This document shows positions 25,141 through 32,077 of a stretch of DNA of 40,826 nt, in pieces. Both the position numbers and the translations under genes were made by a program. Below the pieces are notes generated by a model. It was given only the letters and a program-made list of their open reading frames with translations, was not told the DNA's origin and ran no database searches. Every line of letters begins with the position of its first letter. Position 1 is the first letter of the stretch. Source of the DNA: Aliiruegeria lutimaris (GTDB lineage: Bacteria; Pseudomonadota; Alphaproteobacteria; Rhodobacterales; Rhodobacteraceae); the NCBI RefSeq assembly GCF_900099935.1, contig NZ_FNEK01000045.1, forward strand, positions 1-40,826, in the 5' to 3' direction.

Positions 25141-25913
25141 TTGGGAACCTCGTGCAGAATGCTCGGGCCGCCGGGGACCACTTCGGAACGATAGACTTGT
25201 GGCGTCGGAATGGCGACCGGCAGGCGGCGGTCGAGTTCGGCAAGGTCGGGAATGATGAATTCGGAGGGCGAGAGGAATTTCACCAGCTTGGATTTCTTGA
25301 GCCGCGACAGGATCCTGCTGACGGTCTCCGAGTTCAGCCCGAGATAGTCGGCGATATCCTCGCGCGACATCGGCAGGGAGACGACCGGCTGTGTCTCGAG
25401 CGTGGCGCCGGCCCGCGCCGCCATTTCGGCGAGAAACAGCGTCACCCGCTCAACCGAGTCCAGCCGGCCGAGCGTGGTCAGGTGCGACTGGGAACGTTCG
25501 AGGCGGCGGTGCACCACATGGAAGGAGAGGGCGAGGAAAGCCGGGTCCGCATGGAGCTCCTTGGCGCGTGTCCCGAGGTCGATCTCGCAGATCAGGCAGT
25601 CGCTCAGTGCTTCGAGCCAGTTCTGGGTGCCGGGCCCGGCCATAAGCGAGCAGATCGTCTCGCCCTTGGTCTCAAGGCTCACGATCTGCCGTCGTCCGTC
25701 TGCGAATGACGTGCAGGAGGCGGCAGTGCCATGCACCACGATCCAGAACTTCAAGCAGGCATTGCCCTCGTTTGCATCCAGCCGGTCACCGCGCTTGAGC
25801 GCATGTTTGACCCGGATTGCATTCTCAGGCTGCGGCGGCAGAAACGTGCACATCACCTGTTGGCAGGAGCCGCACTTCGACGAGCCGTCGACGACGTTGT
25901 GTTTTCTCAACAT
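25137..25913 (-). CDS. FNR-type transcriptional regulator with four candidate [4Fe-4S] cysteines
   Basis: A 258-residue Crp/Fnr-family regulator. The N-terminus has C14-x2-C17-x4-C22, and a central cysteine, C109 in LICEIDL, aligns with C122 of E. coli FNR, so an oxygen-labile cluster is likely, although the N-terminal spacing is one shorter than in FNR (x5). The HTH (about 182-205: MSREDIADYLGLNSETVSR) carries E196, S199 and R200, the FNR contacts for TTGAT half-sites. The ATG at 25913 has no clear ribosome site. It is co-transcribed with the heme-lyase genes and divergent from the multiheme cytochrome gene. It probably controls both. Confidence 0.9.
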   Translation of the reverse strand: MLRKHNVVDGSSKCGSCQQVMCTFLPPQPENAIRVKHALKRGDRLDANEGNACLKFWIVVHGTAASCTSFADGRRQIVSLETKGETICSLMAGPGTQNWLEALSDCLICEIDLGTRAKELHADPAFLALSFHVVHRRLERSQSHLTTLGRLDSVERVTLFLAEMAARAGATLETQPVVSLPMSREDIADYLGLNSETVSRILSRLKKSKLVKFLSPSEFIIPDLAELDRRLPVAIPTPQVYRSEVVPGGPSILHEVPK

Positions 25914-25979
25914 TATTTTGCACTGTTCGCGAGTTCGGAAAGCTTTTGACTTTAGTACAGTTCGAAAGGGTGCCGTGCC

Positions 25980-25993
25980 TTGCTCTGGATCAA
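25980..25993. promoter_or_regulatory. FNR-like box (TTGCT-CTGG-ATCAA)
   Basis: TTGCTCTGGATCAA matches the FNR consensus TTGAT-4-ATCAA at nine of ten positions and lies in a longer dyad (CCTTG...CAAGG). It is 66 bases upstream of the FNR-type gene and 170 bases upstream of the multiheme cytochrome gene, in the 250-base divergent gap. The recognition residues E-xx-SR of the neighbouring regulator fit this site, so autoregulation plus control of the cytochrome is plausible. Confidence 0.6.
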
Positions 25994-26163
25994 GGCTTCA
26001 AGGGATTTCCTGTCAAAGCGCTACGATTCGACGGTCTGCAGCGATTGCAATCAGTAAGCATTCCAGTTTTGGCAAGTGTTTTAAACCTGACAAATGTCAG
26101 GGAACGGTCGTTCACGTCCGCGTTATCTGGGGTCAGAAGTCTATTTTTCAGCCAGGGGAGGAC

Positions 26164-28542
26164 ATGTTCGTGAGACGCATATTCCTGATACTGACCCTGC
26201 TTCTTGGGTCCGCCGGCTTCGCGGTGGCCCAGGATAACGCGGCGGCGGAAGCCGAACCGATGACGGTCAGTGCCGAGCTGGCAGCCGAAAAGGGCTGCCT
26301 TTCATGCCATGAAGGCATCGAGAAATTCACCGAAGGCGTCATGATGGAGACCATCGAGGCGCTGGGCGGCGACTATGACGATGCAGCTGGCTGTACCGTC
26401 TGTCACGGCGGCAACGTGCTTGGTACCACGGTCGACGAGGCCCATTCCGGTGCACATGCCACGATGATCGAAGACGGTGGCCCGCAGATGTTCTACCCCG
26501 ATCCCGGCTCCGTCTGGATTGCGGACAACACCTGTGGCCAGTCCGGTTGTCACGAGGGTTATGCCGAGCGTCTGACCAAGTCGCTGATGAACACCGAGGC
26601 CGGCAAGTTGCAGGGCAACCTGTGGTCCTGGGGCGTGCTCGACACGCATCGCTCGGTCTACGGCAACTATGACCTGGTGGACGAGGACGGCTATGTCCCG
26701 ACCGTCGGTACGGATGCCTACAAGGAATACATGGTCGCCTTTGCCGAGTCGCACCCCGACCAGATGCCTGACTCGATGGAGCAGGTGCCTGAAGTGGATG
26801 TCGACCAGATTTCCGAGCACCCGAATCTTGCCGGTATCACCTATTCGCGCCAGCAATGTCAGCGGTGCCACGTTGGCGTGAACGGTCGCGAAAAGCGTGG
26901 TGACTACCGCGGCGCCGGCTGCTCCTCCTGCCACGTTCCCTATTCGAACGAGGGCTTCTACGAGGGCAGCGACCCGACCATTGCCAAGGACCAGCCCGGC
27001 AAGCTGCTGACGCACCAGTTGCAGGCCACGCGCAAGTCCAAGGTCAAGCATGGCGATCTGGAGTATTCCGGTATTCCGAACGAGACCTGCTCCTCCTGCC
27101 ACAACCGCGGCAAGCGGATCGGCGTGAGCTACCAGGGTATCATGGAATTCCCGTATGGGTCGCCCTACAGCCCGACCGGTGGCAAGCAGCCTGCGCTGCA
27201 CACCAAGAACTACCTGTTCATCAAGGACGACCTGCACCATCAGGTCCAGTCGCGCGAAGGCAACCCCGACGGCGGTATGCTTTGCCAGGACTGCCACACC
27301 ACCGTGGACATGCACGGCGACGGCAACATGCCCGGCACGACCCTTGCCCAGGTGGAGATTGAGTGCGAGGACTGCCACGGCACCGTTGGCCAGTTCCCGT
27401 GGGAGCTGCCGCTGGGCTATGGCGAAGAGTTCCAGCAGGAAATCGCTGCGGATGCGCGCGGCCTTGCCGACGACATCACCGATGAGCAGTACTTTGCGCA
27501 GGTCTATGACGCAGAGGACGGCTACTTGCTGACCGCACGCGGCAACCCGTTCGGCAACGTGGTGAAGAAGGGCTCCAAGGTCATTCTGCACTCCGCGTCC
27601 GGTATCGACTTCGAGATTCCGGTGCTGAAGCAGATCGCGATGGACGGCACCTGGAAGTCGCCGAACGCCGAAGTGGCCATGATGTCGGTTGGCAAGCACA
27701 TGGAAAGCATGGAATGCTATGCCTGTCACGCCGACTGGGCGCCGCAATGCTACGGCTGCCACATCACCGTGGACTATTCGGAAGGCAAGACGGATGTCGA
27801 CTGGATCACCAATGCCAATGCGCGTGAGCCCAACGGTCTGACGGCGGATGCGCCGCTCGGCACCAACGGTCTGACGAGCGCCGGCAAGGTCTCCGAGACA
27901 CGCTCCTACCTGCGTTGGGAAGAGCCGACCCTCGGGATCAACGGTGAAGGCCGCGTTTCGCCGCTCATGCCGGGCTGCCAGGTCATCACCACGGTGATCG
28001 ACAAAGAGGGCAACACGGTTGCGCATAACGAGATCTGGATGACGCCGGATGCCGGTGGCACCAAAGGCCTCGACCATGCCGCCGTGCAGCCGCACACGGC
28101 TGGCCGTCTGGCACGGACCTGCGAGAGCTGCCACAACAACCCGAAGGCGCTGGGCTATGGCATCAGCGGCGGTCGTTTCCTGAGCGACTATACCAAGGGC
28201 TTCGTGGTGGATCTGGAAACCGCTGGCGGGGAAATCATCCCGGGTCAGCACCAGTTCCAGTCGCAACCGATTCCGGAACTCGACCACGATCTCAGCCGGA
28301 TCGTGACCGAGGATGGGCAGCAGCTCGTGACCATCGGGTCGCACTGGCCGCTGACCGGTCCGCTGCCGCAGGAGATGCGCCAGAAGATGGAGCGCACCGG
28401 CCTGTGTATGGGTTGCCACCAGAACATGACGAACGAAGAGCTGTGGAATAAGGTCAACAGCCCCGAATTCGTCAACAACGAAGAGCACCAGGATGTGATG
28501 GATCAGGCGATCCACGCCCTGGCCGAAAAGAAATCCGAGTAA
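26164..28542 (+). CDS. Twelve-heme-motif c-type cytochrome (11 CXXCH + 1 CX4CH)
   Basis: A 792-residue exported protein; the signal peptide is about 1-22. I start at ATG 26164 after GGGGAGG; the frame is open to 25402 but overlaps the divergent gene. Heme motifs start at C45, C77, C124 (CGQSGCH, a CX4CH motif), C232, C253, C309, C374, C401, C518, C529, C653 and C748. There is one further cysteine, C605. No CX15CH or CXXCK site is seen. I do not recognise a named family; it is not a typical HAO, OTR or NrfA. Possible roles are a multiheme reductase of a nitrogen or sulfur oxyanion or an electron conduit. Divergent from fnr-ccmFHI and followed by a Rap1a-like gene. Confidence 0.9.
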   Translation: MFVRRIFLILTLLLGSAGFAVAQDNAAAEAEPMTVSAELAAEKGCLSCHEGIEKFTEGVMMETIEALGGDYDDAAGCTVCHGGNVLGTTVDEAHSGAHATMIEDGGPQMFYPDPGSVWIADNTCGQSGCHEGYAERLTKSLMNTEAGKLQGNLWSWGVLDTHRSVYGNYDLVDEDGYVPTVGTDAYKEYMVAFAESHPDQMPDSMEQVPEVDVDQISEHPNLAGITYSRQQCQRCHVGVNGREKRGDYRGAGCSSCHVPYSNEGFYEGSDPTIAKDQPGKLLTHQLQATRKSKVKHGDLEYSGIPNETCSSCHNRGKRIGVSYQGIMEFPYGSPYSPTGGKQPALHTKNYLFIKDDLHHQVQSREGNPDGGMLCQDCHTTVDMHGDGNMPGTTLAQVEIECEDCHGTVGQFPWELPLGYGEEFQQEIAADARGLADDITDEQYFAQVYDAEDGYLLTARGNPFGNVVKKGSKVILHSASGIDFEIPVLKQIAMDGTWKSPNAEVAMMSVGKHMESMECYACHADWAPQCYGCHITVDYSEGKTDVDWITNANAREPNGLTADAPLGTNGLTSAGKVSETRSYLRWEEPTLGINGEGRVSPLMPGCQVITTVIDKEGNTVAHNEIWMTPDAGGTKGLDHAAVQPHTAGRLARTCESCHNNPKALGYGISGGRFLSDYTKGFVVDLETAGGEIIPGQHQFQSQPIPELDHDLSRIVTEDGQQLVTIGSHWPLTGPLPQEMRQKMERTGLCMGCHQNMTNEELWNKVNSPEFVNNEEHQDVMDQAIHALAEKKSE

Positions 28543-28551
28543 TATCGGAAC

Positions 28552-28580
28552 GCCCGGCCGCTCCTCGCGGGTGGCCGGGC
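28552..28580 (+). other. Hairpin between the multiheme cytochrome and the Rap1a-like gene
   Basis: GCCCGGCC pairs with GGCCGGGC around a 13-nt loop, followed by TTGTCTCTTG, not a clean T run. In a 67-base gap between two same-strand genes it may be a weak terminator or attenuator that lowers the downstream gene. Confidence 0.5.
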
Positions 28581-28609
28581 TTGTCTCTTGAACTCGGGGG
28601 AACACCGAC

Positions 28610-28975
28610 ATGCGCAAGACCTTGATCTTCACACTTGCCGCCATGGGGCTGGCCACGGTTGCCGCGGCGGATTCCCACATGGCTTCCGGCTACAGCGCCA
28701 AAGACCTGCTTCAACCCTGTTTCGACGCGGATAATGACGCCCGTGACGGCATCTTCGCAGAGATCGAATGCGAGCAATACATGCTTGGCTTCGTCGGAGC
28801 GCTGAAGGCAGCCGGTGCGATGGATGGCATCTGTCTGCCGGAACAGAACGTCGCCGATGAGGTGCGTTGGTCCTATATGCGCTGGATCCACGAATCCTAC
28901 ACCGCGCGCACGAAGCTTGCGGCCGAAGACGCCGTGTTTGGCTCGCTAAAGGACAATTTCGGCTGCTCGAACTGA
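28610..28975 (+). CDS. Rap1a/Tai-like periplasmic protein
   Basis: A 121-residue exported protein starting at ATG 28610 after GGGGGAAC. The signal peptide is about 1-20 (RKTLIFTLAAMGLATVAAA). The mature domain has the spacing of the Rap1a/Tai family: LLQPC (about residue 36), IECEQYMLGFVGA, a GICLPEQNV segment, and the final FGCSN, so four cysteines that would form two disulfides. In Serratia the family member is an immunity protein against a T6SS amidase; most stand-alone copies are of unknown function. No effector is adjacent here. Co-transcription with the multiheme cytochrome suggests a periplasmic helper, but that is a guess. Confidence 0.75.
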   Translation: MRKTLIFTLAAMGLATVAAADSHMASGYSAKDLLQPCFDADNDARDGIFAEIECEQYMLGFVGALKAAGAMDGICLPEQNVADEVRWSYMRWIHESYTARTKLAAEDAVFGSLKDNFGCSN

Positions 28976-29002
28976 GCCAGCGGAAGCAACAAGAAGAGGA
29001 AG

Positions 29003-29025
29003 GGCCCGGCAATGCCGGGCCTTTT
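29003..29025 (+). terminator. Rho-independent terminator after the Rap1a-like gene
   Basis: GGCCCGGC-AAT-GCCGGGCC is followed by TTTT, 28 bases after the stop codon. This is a canonical terminator for the multiheme cytochrome operon. Confidence 0.85.
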
Positions 29026-29084
29026 CAGTTTCGGCGTCTGGTCCGGTTTCGGGTGCCGGCCTTGAAAATTCCAATGCGCAGGAA

Positions 29085-29202
29085 GGGGGGCTTTGCTCCC
29101 TGCGCTCCTGCGAGCGCTCCCCCAAAGGTATTTGGAGAAAGATGATCGGGGTTGGTACCGATCATCCTCTTTCTGGAAATATCCCCGCCGGCGGCATGAT
29201 CC
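29085..29202. repeat. Compound palindromic element between convergent genes (copy 3)
   Basis: It has the same layout as the element at 21.0-21.2 kb: a G run with an imperfect partner (29085-29100), GCGCTC-4-GAGCGC (29102-29117), then GGTATTTGGAGAAAGATGA paired with a distal arm (29127-29149 with 29158-29184). It occupies most of the 310-base gap 28976-29285, between the Rap1a-like gene and the convergent FAD oxidase, after the terminator. No gene is seen in this gap. Confidence 0.75.
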
Positions 29203-29285
29203 AAAGGACCGATGACGCCAGCGTCCGAATGGCCGGTGCTTTCCTTGGGACGACCAACTTGTTGCGCTGGTCCCCCCGCTCCAAA

Positions 29286-30692
29286 TCAGGGCAGCACCTT
29301 GCCCGGGTTCATGATGCCCTGCGGGTCCAGTGCGGCCTTGATTTGCCGCATCACCGCCAGCGCCACCGGGTTCTTGCGCCGCCGCATCGAGGCCAGCTTG
29401 GTCAGACCGATCCCGTGTTCGGCAGAAAAGGACCCGCCTAGCGCGATCGCCAGCTCCTCGACTTCCTCCAGGATCCGGTCGAGAAGCGCATCGTCGTACC
29501 GCGACGGTTGCGCGGTGTAGTGAATATTGCCGTCGCCAAAGTGGCAGACGCACATCGAGGTCATGTCCTCGTCCAACGCCTTCATGCGCGGTTCGATCTT
29601 TTCGAGGAACTCGGCAACCCGGTCCAACGGCACGCAGACATCGGTATTGACGAAGGGCGGGTTTTCCAGCGCCACTTCGGCATTGCCCTCGCGGATCGCC
29701 CACATCGCCGCACGCTGGGTCTCGTTCTGTGCAACCACCGCGTCCAGGACGCTTTCCTCTTCAAGCATCCCACCGAGCACTTCTTCCAGATAGGCCACCA
29801 CCGGAAGCGTGCCGTCATCGCCCGGGATGGCGTCGCGTGCAGCTGTTGCGCCGATCTCGACAAGGATATTCACGTCATAGGTCTCATCGAAAGGCGAACG
29901 CATGCCGTCGAAATGCGCGGTGATCGCGTCAATGGTGGGACCGGGCATGTATTCGAAGGCTTCCACTGCGCCGCCCGTGGCCGATTGCAGTCGGTTCAGC
30001 ATGACCAGCGCATCGTCGAGCGAGGGCACGGCGACCATGGCCGTGGCATAGGCGGCGGGCTTGGGAAACAGCTTCAGCGTGGCGGCGGTGATGATGCCGA
30101 GCGTGCCTTCGGCGCCGATGAACAGATCCTTCAGGTCGTAGCCGGAATTGTCCTTGTGCAGAGCGGTCATCAGGTCCAGCACCTCGCCCGAGGGCAGCAC
30201 GACCTCCAGCCCGAGGCAGAGTGCCCGGGTGGAGCCGTAACGCACCACGTTGGAGCCGCCGGCATTGGTCGACAGGCACCCGCCCAGCATCGCCGAGCCG
30301 CGCGCGCCAAAGATCAGCGGGAAGATGAGCCCATGCGGGTCGACGGCTTCATGCATCTTGTCGAGCACGACGCCTGCCTCGACCACCGCCACGCGCGCCT
30401 CCTTGCGGATCTCGCGCACGGCGTTCATTCGCTCCAGCGAGACCATGAGCGCGCCCTCGCTATAGGTGCCACCGCACAGGCCAGTATTGCCGCAGACCGG
30501 CACGATGGGAACGCCCTCGGCCGCCGCGGCCTTGACCACGGCGGATACTTCTTCCGTCGAGGTGGGTCGGACGACGGCGATGGGCGTGCTGGGGTAGACG
30601 CCCGTCCAATCCGTGCTGTAGCGGGCGCAATCCTCGCCGGTGAGCACATGGGCTGGGCCGACAATCTGGGCAAGTCTTTCGATCAGGGTCAT
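29286..30692 (-). CDS. FAD-linked 2-hydroxyacid oxidase/dehydrogenase (GlcD/D-lactate dehydrogenase type)
   Basis: A 468-residue flavoenzyme of the VAO/PCMH family. It starts at ATG 30692 (MTLIERLAQIVGPAHV), one base after the esterase stop. The FAD-binding N-terminal domain has PVCGNTGLCGGTYSEG and GGCLSTNAGGSNVVRYGSTR; the C-terminal domain has CHFGDGNIHY (metal/substrate site) and SAEHGIGLTK. This layout fits D-lactate, glycolate or D-2-hydroxyglutarate dehydrogenases; the substrate cannot be settled from sequence. No signal peptide or Fe-S domain. The frame stays open to 31058, antisense-like through the esterase gene, which I reject. It appears to be co-transcribed with the esterase. Confidence 0.88.
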   Translation of the reverse strand: MTLIERLAQIVGPAHVLTGEDCARYSTDWTGVYPSTPIAVVRPTSTEEVSAVVKAAAAEGVPIVPVCGNTGLCGGTYSEGALMVSLERMNAVREIRKEARVAVVEAGVVLDKMHEAVDPHGLIFPLIFGARGSAMLGGCLSTNAGGSNVVRYGSTRALCLGLEVVLPSGEVLDLMTALHKDNSGYDLKDLFIGAEGTLGIITAATLKLFPKPAAYATAMVAVPSLDDALVMLNRLQSATGGAVEAFEYMPGPTIDAITAHFDGMRSPFDETYDVNILVEIGATAARDAIPGDDGTLPVVAYLEEVLGGMLEEESVLDAVVAQNETQRAAMWAIREGNAEVALENPPFVNTDVCVPLDRVAEFLEKIEPRMKALDEDMTSMCVCHFGDGNIHYTAQPSRYDDALLDRILEEVEELAIALGGSFSAEHGIGLTKLASMRRRKNPVALAVMRQIKAALDPQGIMNPGKVLP

Positions 30693-30693
30693 T

Positions 30694-31383
30694 CTAGTCT
30701 CGGTCAATTCGATCCAGCAGCAACGCGACCTTTGGGCCGAGCGCGGCGACGATCTTGCTGACACCCGCAGCATTTGGGTGCAATCCGTCCGGTTGCAGAT
30801 AAGTCGCTGCGGCGGACGGATCGCCCTCAACGGCCAGCCCGGCAAAGAAATTGTCGGCGTGAAGCGTGCCGAATTCCTCGGCGAGTTCGGGATACATGTT
30901 GTCGAAGGCGGCCTTGTAGTCGGGTCCGTAATTGCCGGGCGCCTGGATGCCCACAAGAAGAACCTCGACCCCGGCCTCGCGGGCCGCGACGAGGATGCCG
31001 CGCAGGTTCTCGCGCGAATTGGCCGGGTCGATGCCGCGCAGCATGTCATTGCCACCAAGCGCCACGATCATGCCGCGTATTTCAGGCGTAAGCGTCCAGC
31101 CAACGCGGGACAGCCCGCCGGCGGTCGTGTCGCCGGAGACGCCGGCATTGGTGATCGAAACGTCGTGCCCGTTGTCGCGCAACCAGGCTTCGAGCTGTGG
31201 CGCGAAGCCTTCCTCGGGCGGCAGGCCGTAGCCCTGTGTCAGGCTGTCGCCGAGGGCCGCGAGATTCACCGGTTCGGCCCAGGCCGGCAGCGCCAGCAGG
31301 AGAGCCGCAGCAAGCACTGCCTTGCGGACTGCGCCAACTGCCCCATATGCAAGGTTGAGAAGCAATTTGGAGGCCCGGCCCAT
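30694..31383 (-). CDS. Periplasmic GDSL esterase/lipase, TesA-like arylesterase
   Basis: A 229-residue SGNH hydrolase with signal peptide to about residue 36 (RKAVLAAALLLALPAWAE). Block I is ALGDSLTQGYG with nucleophile S47, block II glycine is about G85, block III GGND ends with N112, and block V is DGLHPN with D199 and H202, so the catalytic set is complete. The ATG at 31383 lacks a clear ribosome site, and a TTG six codons later is an alternative. Its start overlaps the start of the divergent ABC gene (CATG). TesA-like genes next to YbbA/YbbP-type transporter genes are common in proteobacteria. Confidence 0.9.
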   Translation of the reverse strand: MGRASKLLLNLAYGAVGAVRKAVLAAALLLALPAWAEPVNLAALGDSLTQGYGLPPEEGFAPQLEAWLRDNGHDVSITNAGVSGDTTAGGLSRVGWTLTPEIRGMIVALGGNDMLRGIDPANSRENLRGILVAAREAGVEVLLVGIQAPGNYGPDYKAAFDNMYPELAEEFGTLHADNFFAGLAVEGDPSAAATYLQPDGLHPNAAGVSKIVAALGPKVALLLDRIDRD

Positions 31384-32077
31384 GACAGACACGATCTTGT
31401 CCCTGCGTGACGTGACCTTGGCATTGGATGGCAATGCCGGCCGGGTCGAAATCCTGCACGGGATAACGCTCGATCTGCGCGAGGGCGAAACTCTTGGGCT
31501 TGTGGGGCCGAGCGGGTCCGGCAAGTCGTCGCTCCTGATGGTGATGGGCGGGCTGGAGCGCGCCTCATCGGGGACAGTCACTGCGGCGGGGCATGATCTT
31601 TCCGCGATGGGGGAAGATTCGCTCGCCCGGTTTCGACGTAATCATATGGGCGTGGTCTTCCAGAGTTTCCACCTAATTCCAACGATGACGGCGCTTGAAA
31701 ACGTCGCAACCCCCCTGGAACTGGCCGGGCGGCGCGATGCTTTTGACCGTGCGGCGGAAGAGTTGGAGGCGGTCGGCCTCGGTGTGCGGCTGGATCACTA
31801 CCCCGCCCAGCTTTCGGGCGGCGAGCAGCAGCGCGTGGCGCTGGCGCGGGCGGCCGCGCCTCGGCCGCGCATCCTGCTGGCCGATGAGCCGACCGGTAAT
31901 CTCGACGGCACCACGGGGGAGGCGATCATGGATCTGCTCTTCGGGCTGCGCGACCGGCATGGGGCGACGCTGGTGCTGGTGACCCACGCACCCGAGCTTG
32001 CCGAACGATGCGACCGGATCGTGCGCCTCGTCGATGGCCGGGTCGATGGCGAAGCCGCGGCGGGAGCGGCAGCGTGA
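31382..32077 (+). CDS. ABC transporter ATP-binding protein, YbbA/LolD-like
   Basis: A 231-residue ATPase of the MacB/LolD group. The start is ATG 31382, nine bases after TTGGAGG. Walker A is GPSGSGKSS (about 42-50), followed by a Q-loop in VVFQSFHLIPTMTALENV, signature LSGGEQQR, Walker B ILLADEPTGNLD and H-loop VTHAPEL. It pairs with the large FtsX-like permease next to it (GTGA overlap). Systems of this kind extract lipids or act as mechanotransmission exporters; the exact cargo is unknown. Confidence 0.92.
   Translation: MTDTILSLRDVTLALDGNAGRVEILHGITLDLREGETLGLVGPSGSGKSSLLMVMGGLERASSGTVTAAGHDLSAMGEDSLARFRRNHMGVVFQSFHLIPTMTALENVATPLELAGRRDAFDRAAEELEAVGLGVRLDHYPAQLSGGEQQRVALARAAAPRPRILLADEPTGNLDGTTGEAIMDLLFGLRDRHGATLVLVTHAPELAERCDRIVRLVDGRVDGEAAAGAAA

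Noticed and set aside
97-25964. TTTAGTACA-ATTCG (97-110) and TTTAGTACA-GTTCG (25951-25964) as a shared promoter motif of fdhD and the cytochrome gap
   Set aside because: 13 of 14 bases agree, but in a window of this size several hundred such near-matches between random 14-mers are expected, so it is not evidence of a regulon.
26302-28680. A long minus-strand frame across the multiheme cytochrome
   Set aside because: Antisense shadow; the sense strand has 12 heme motifs.
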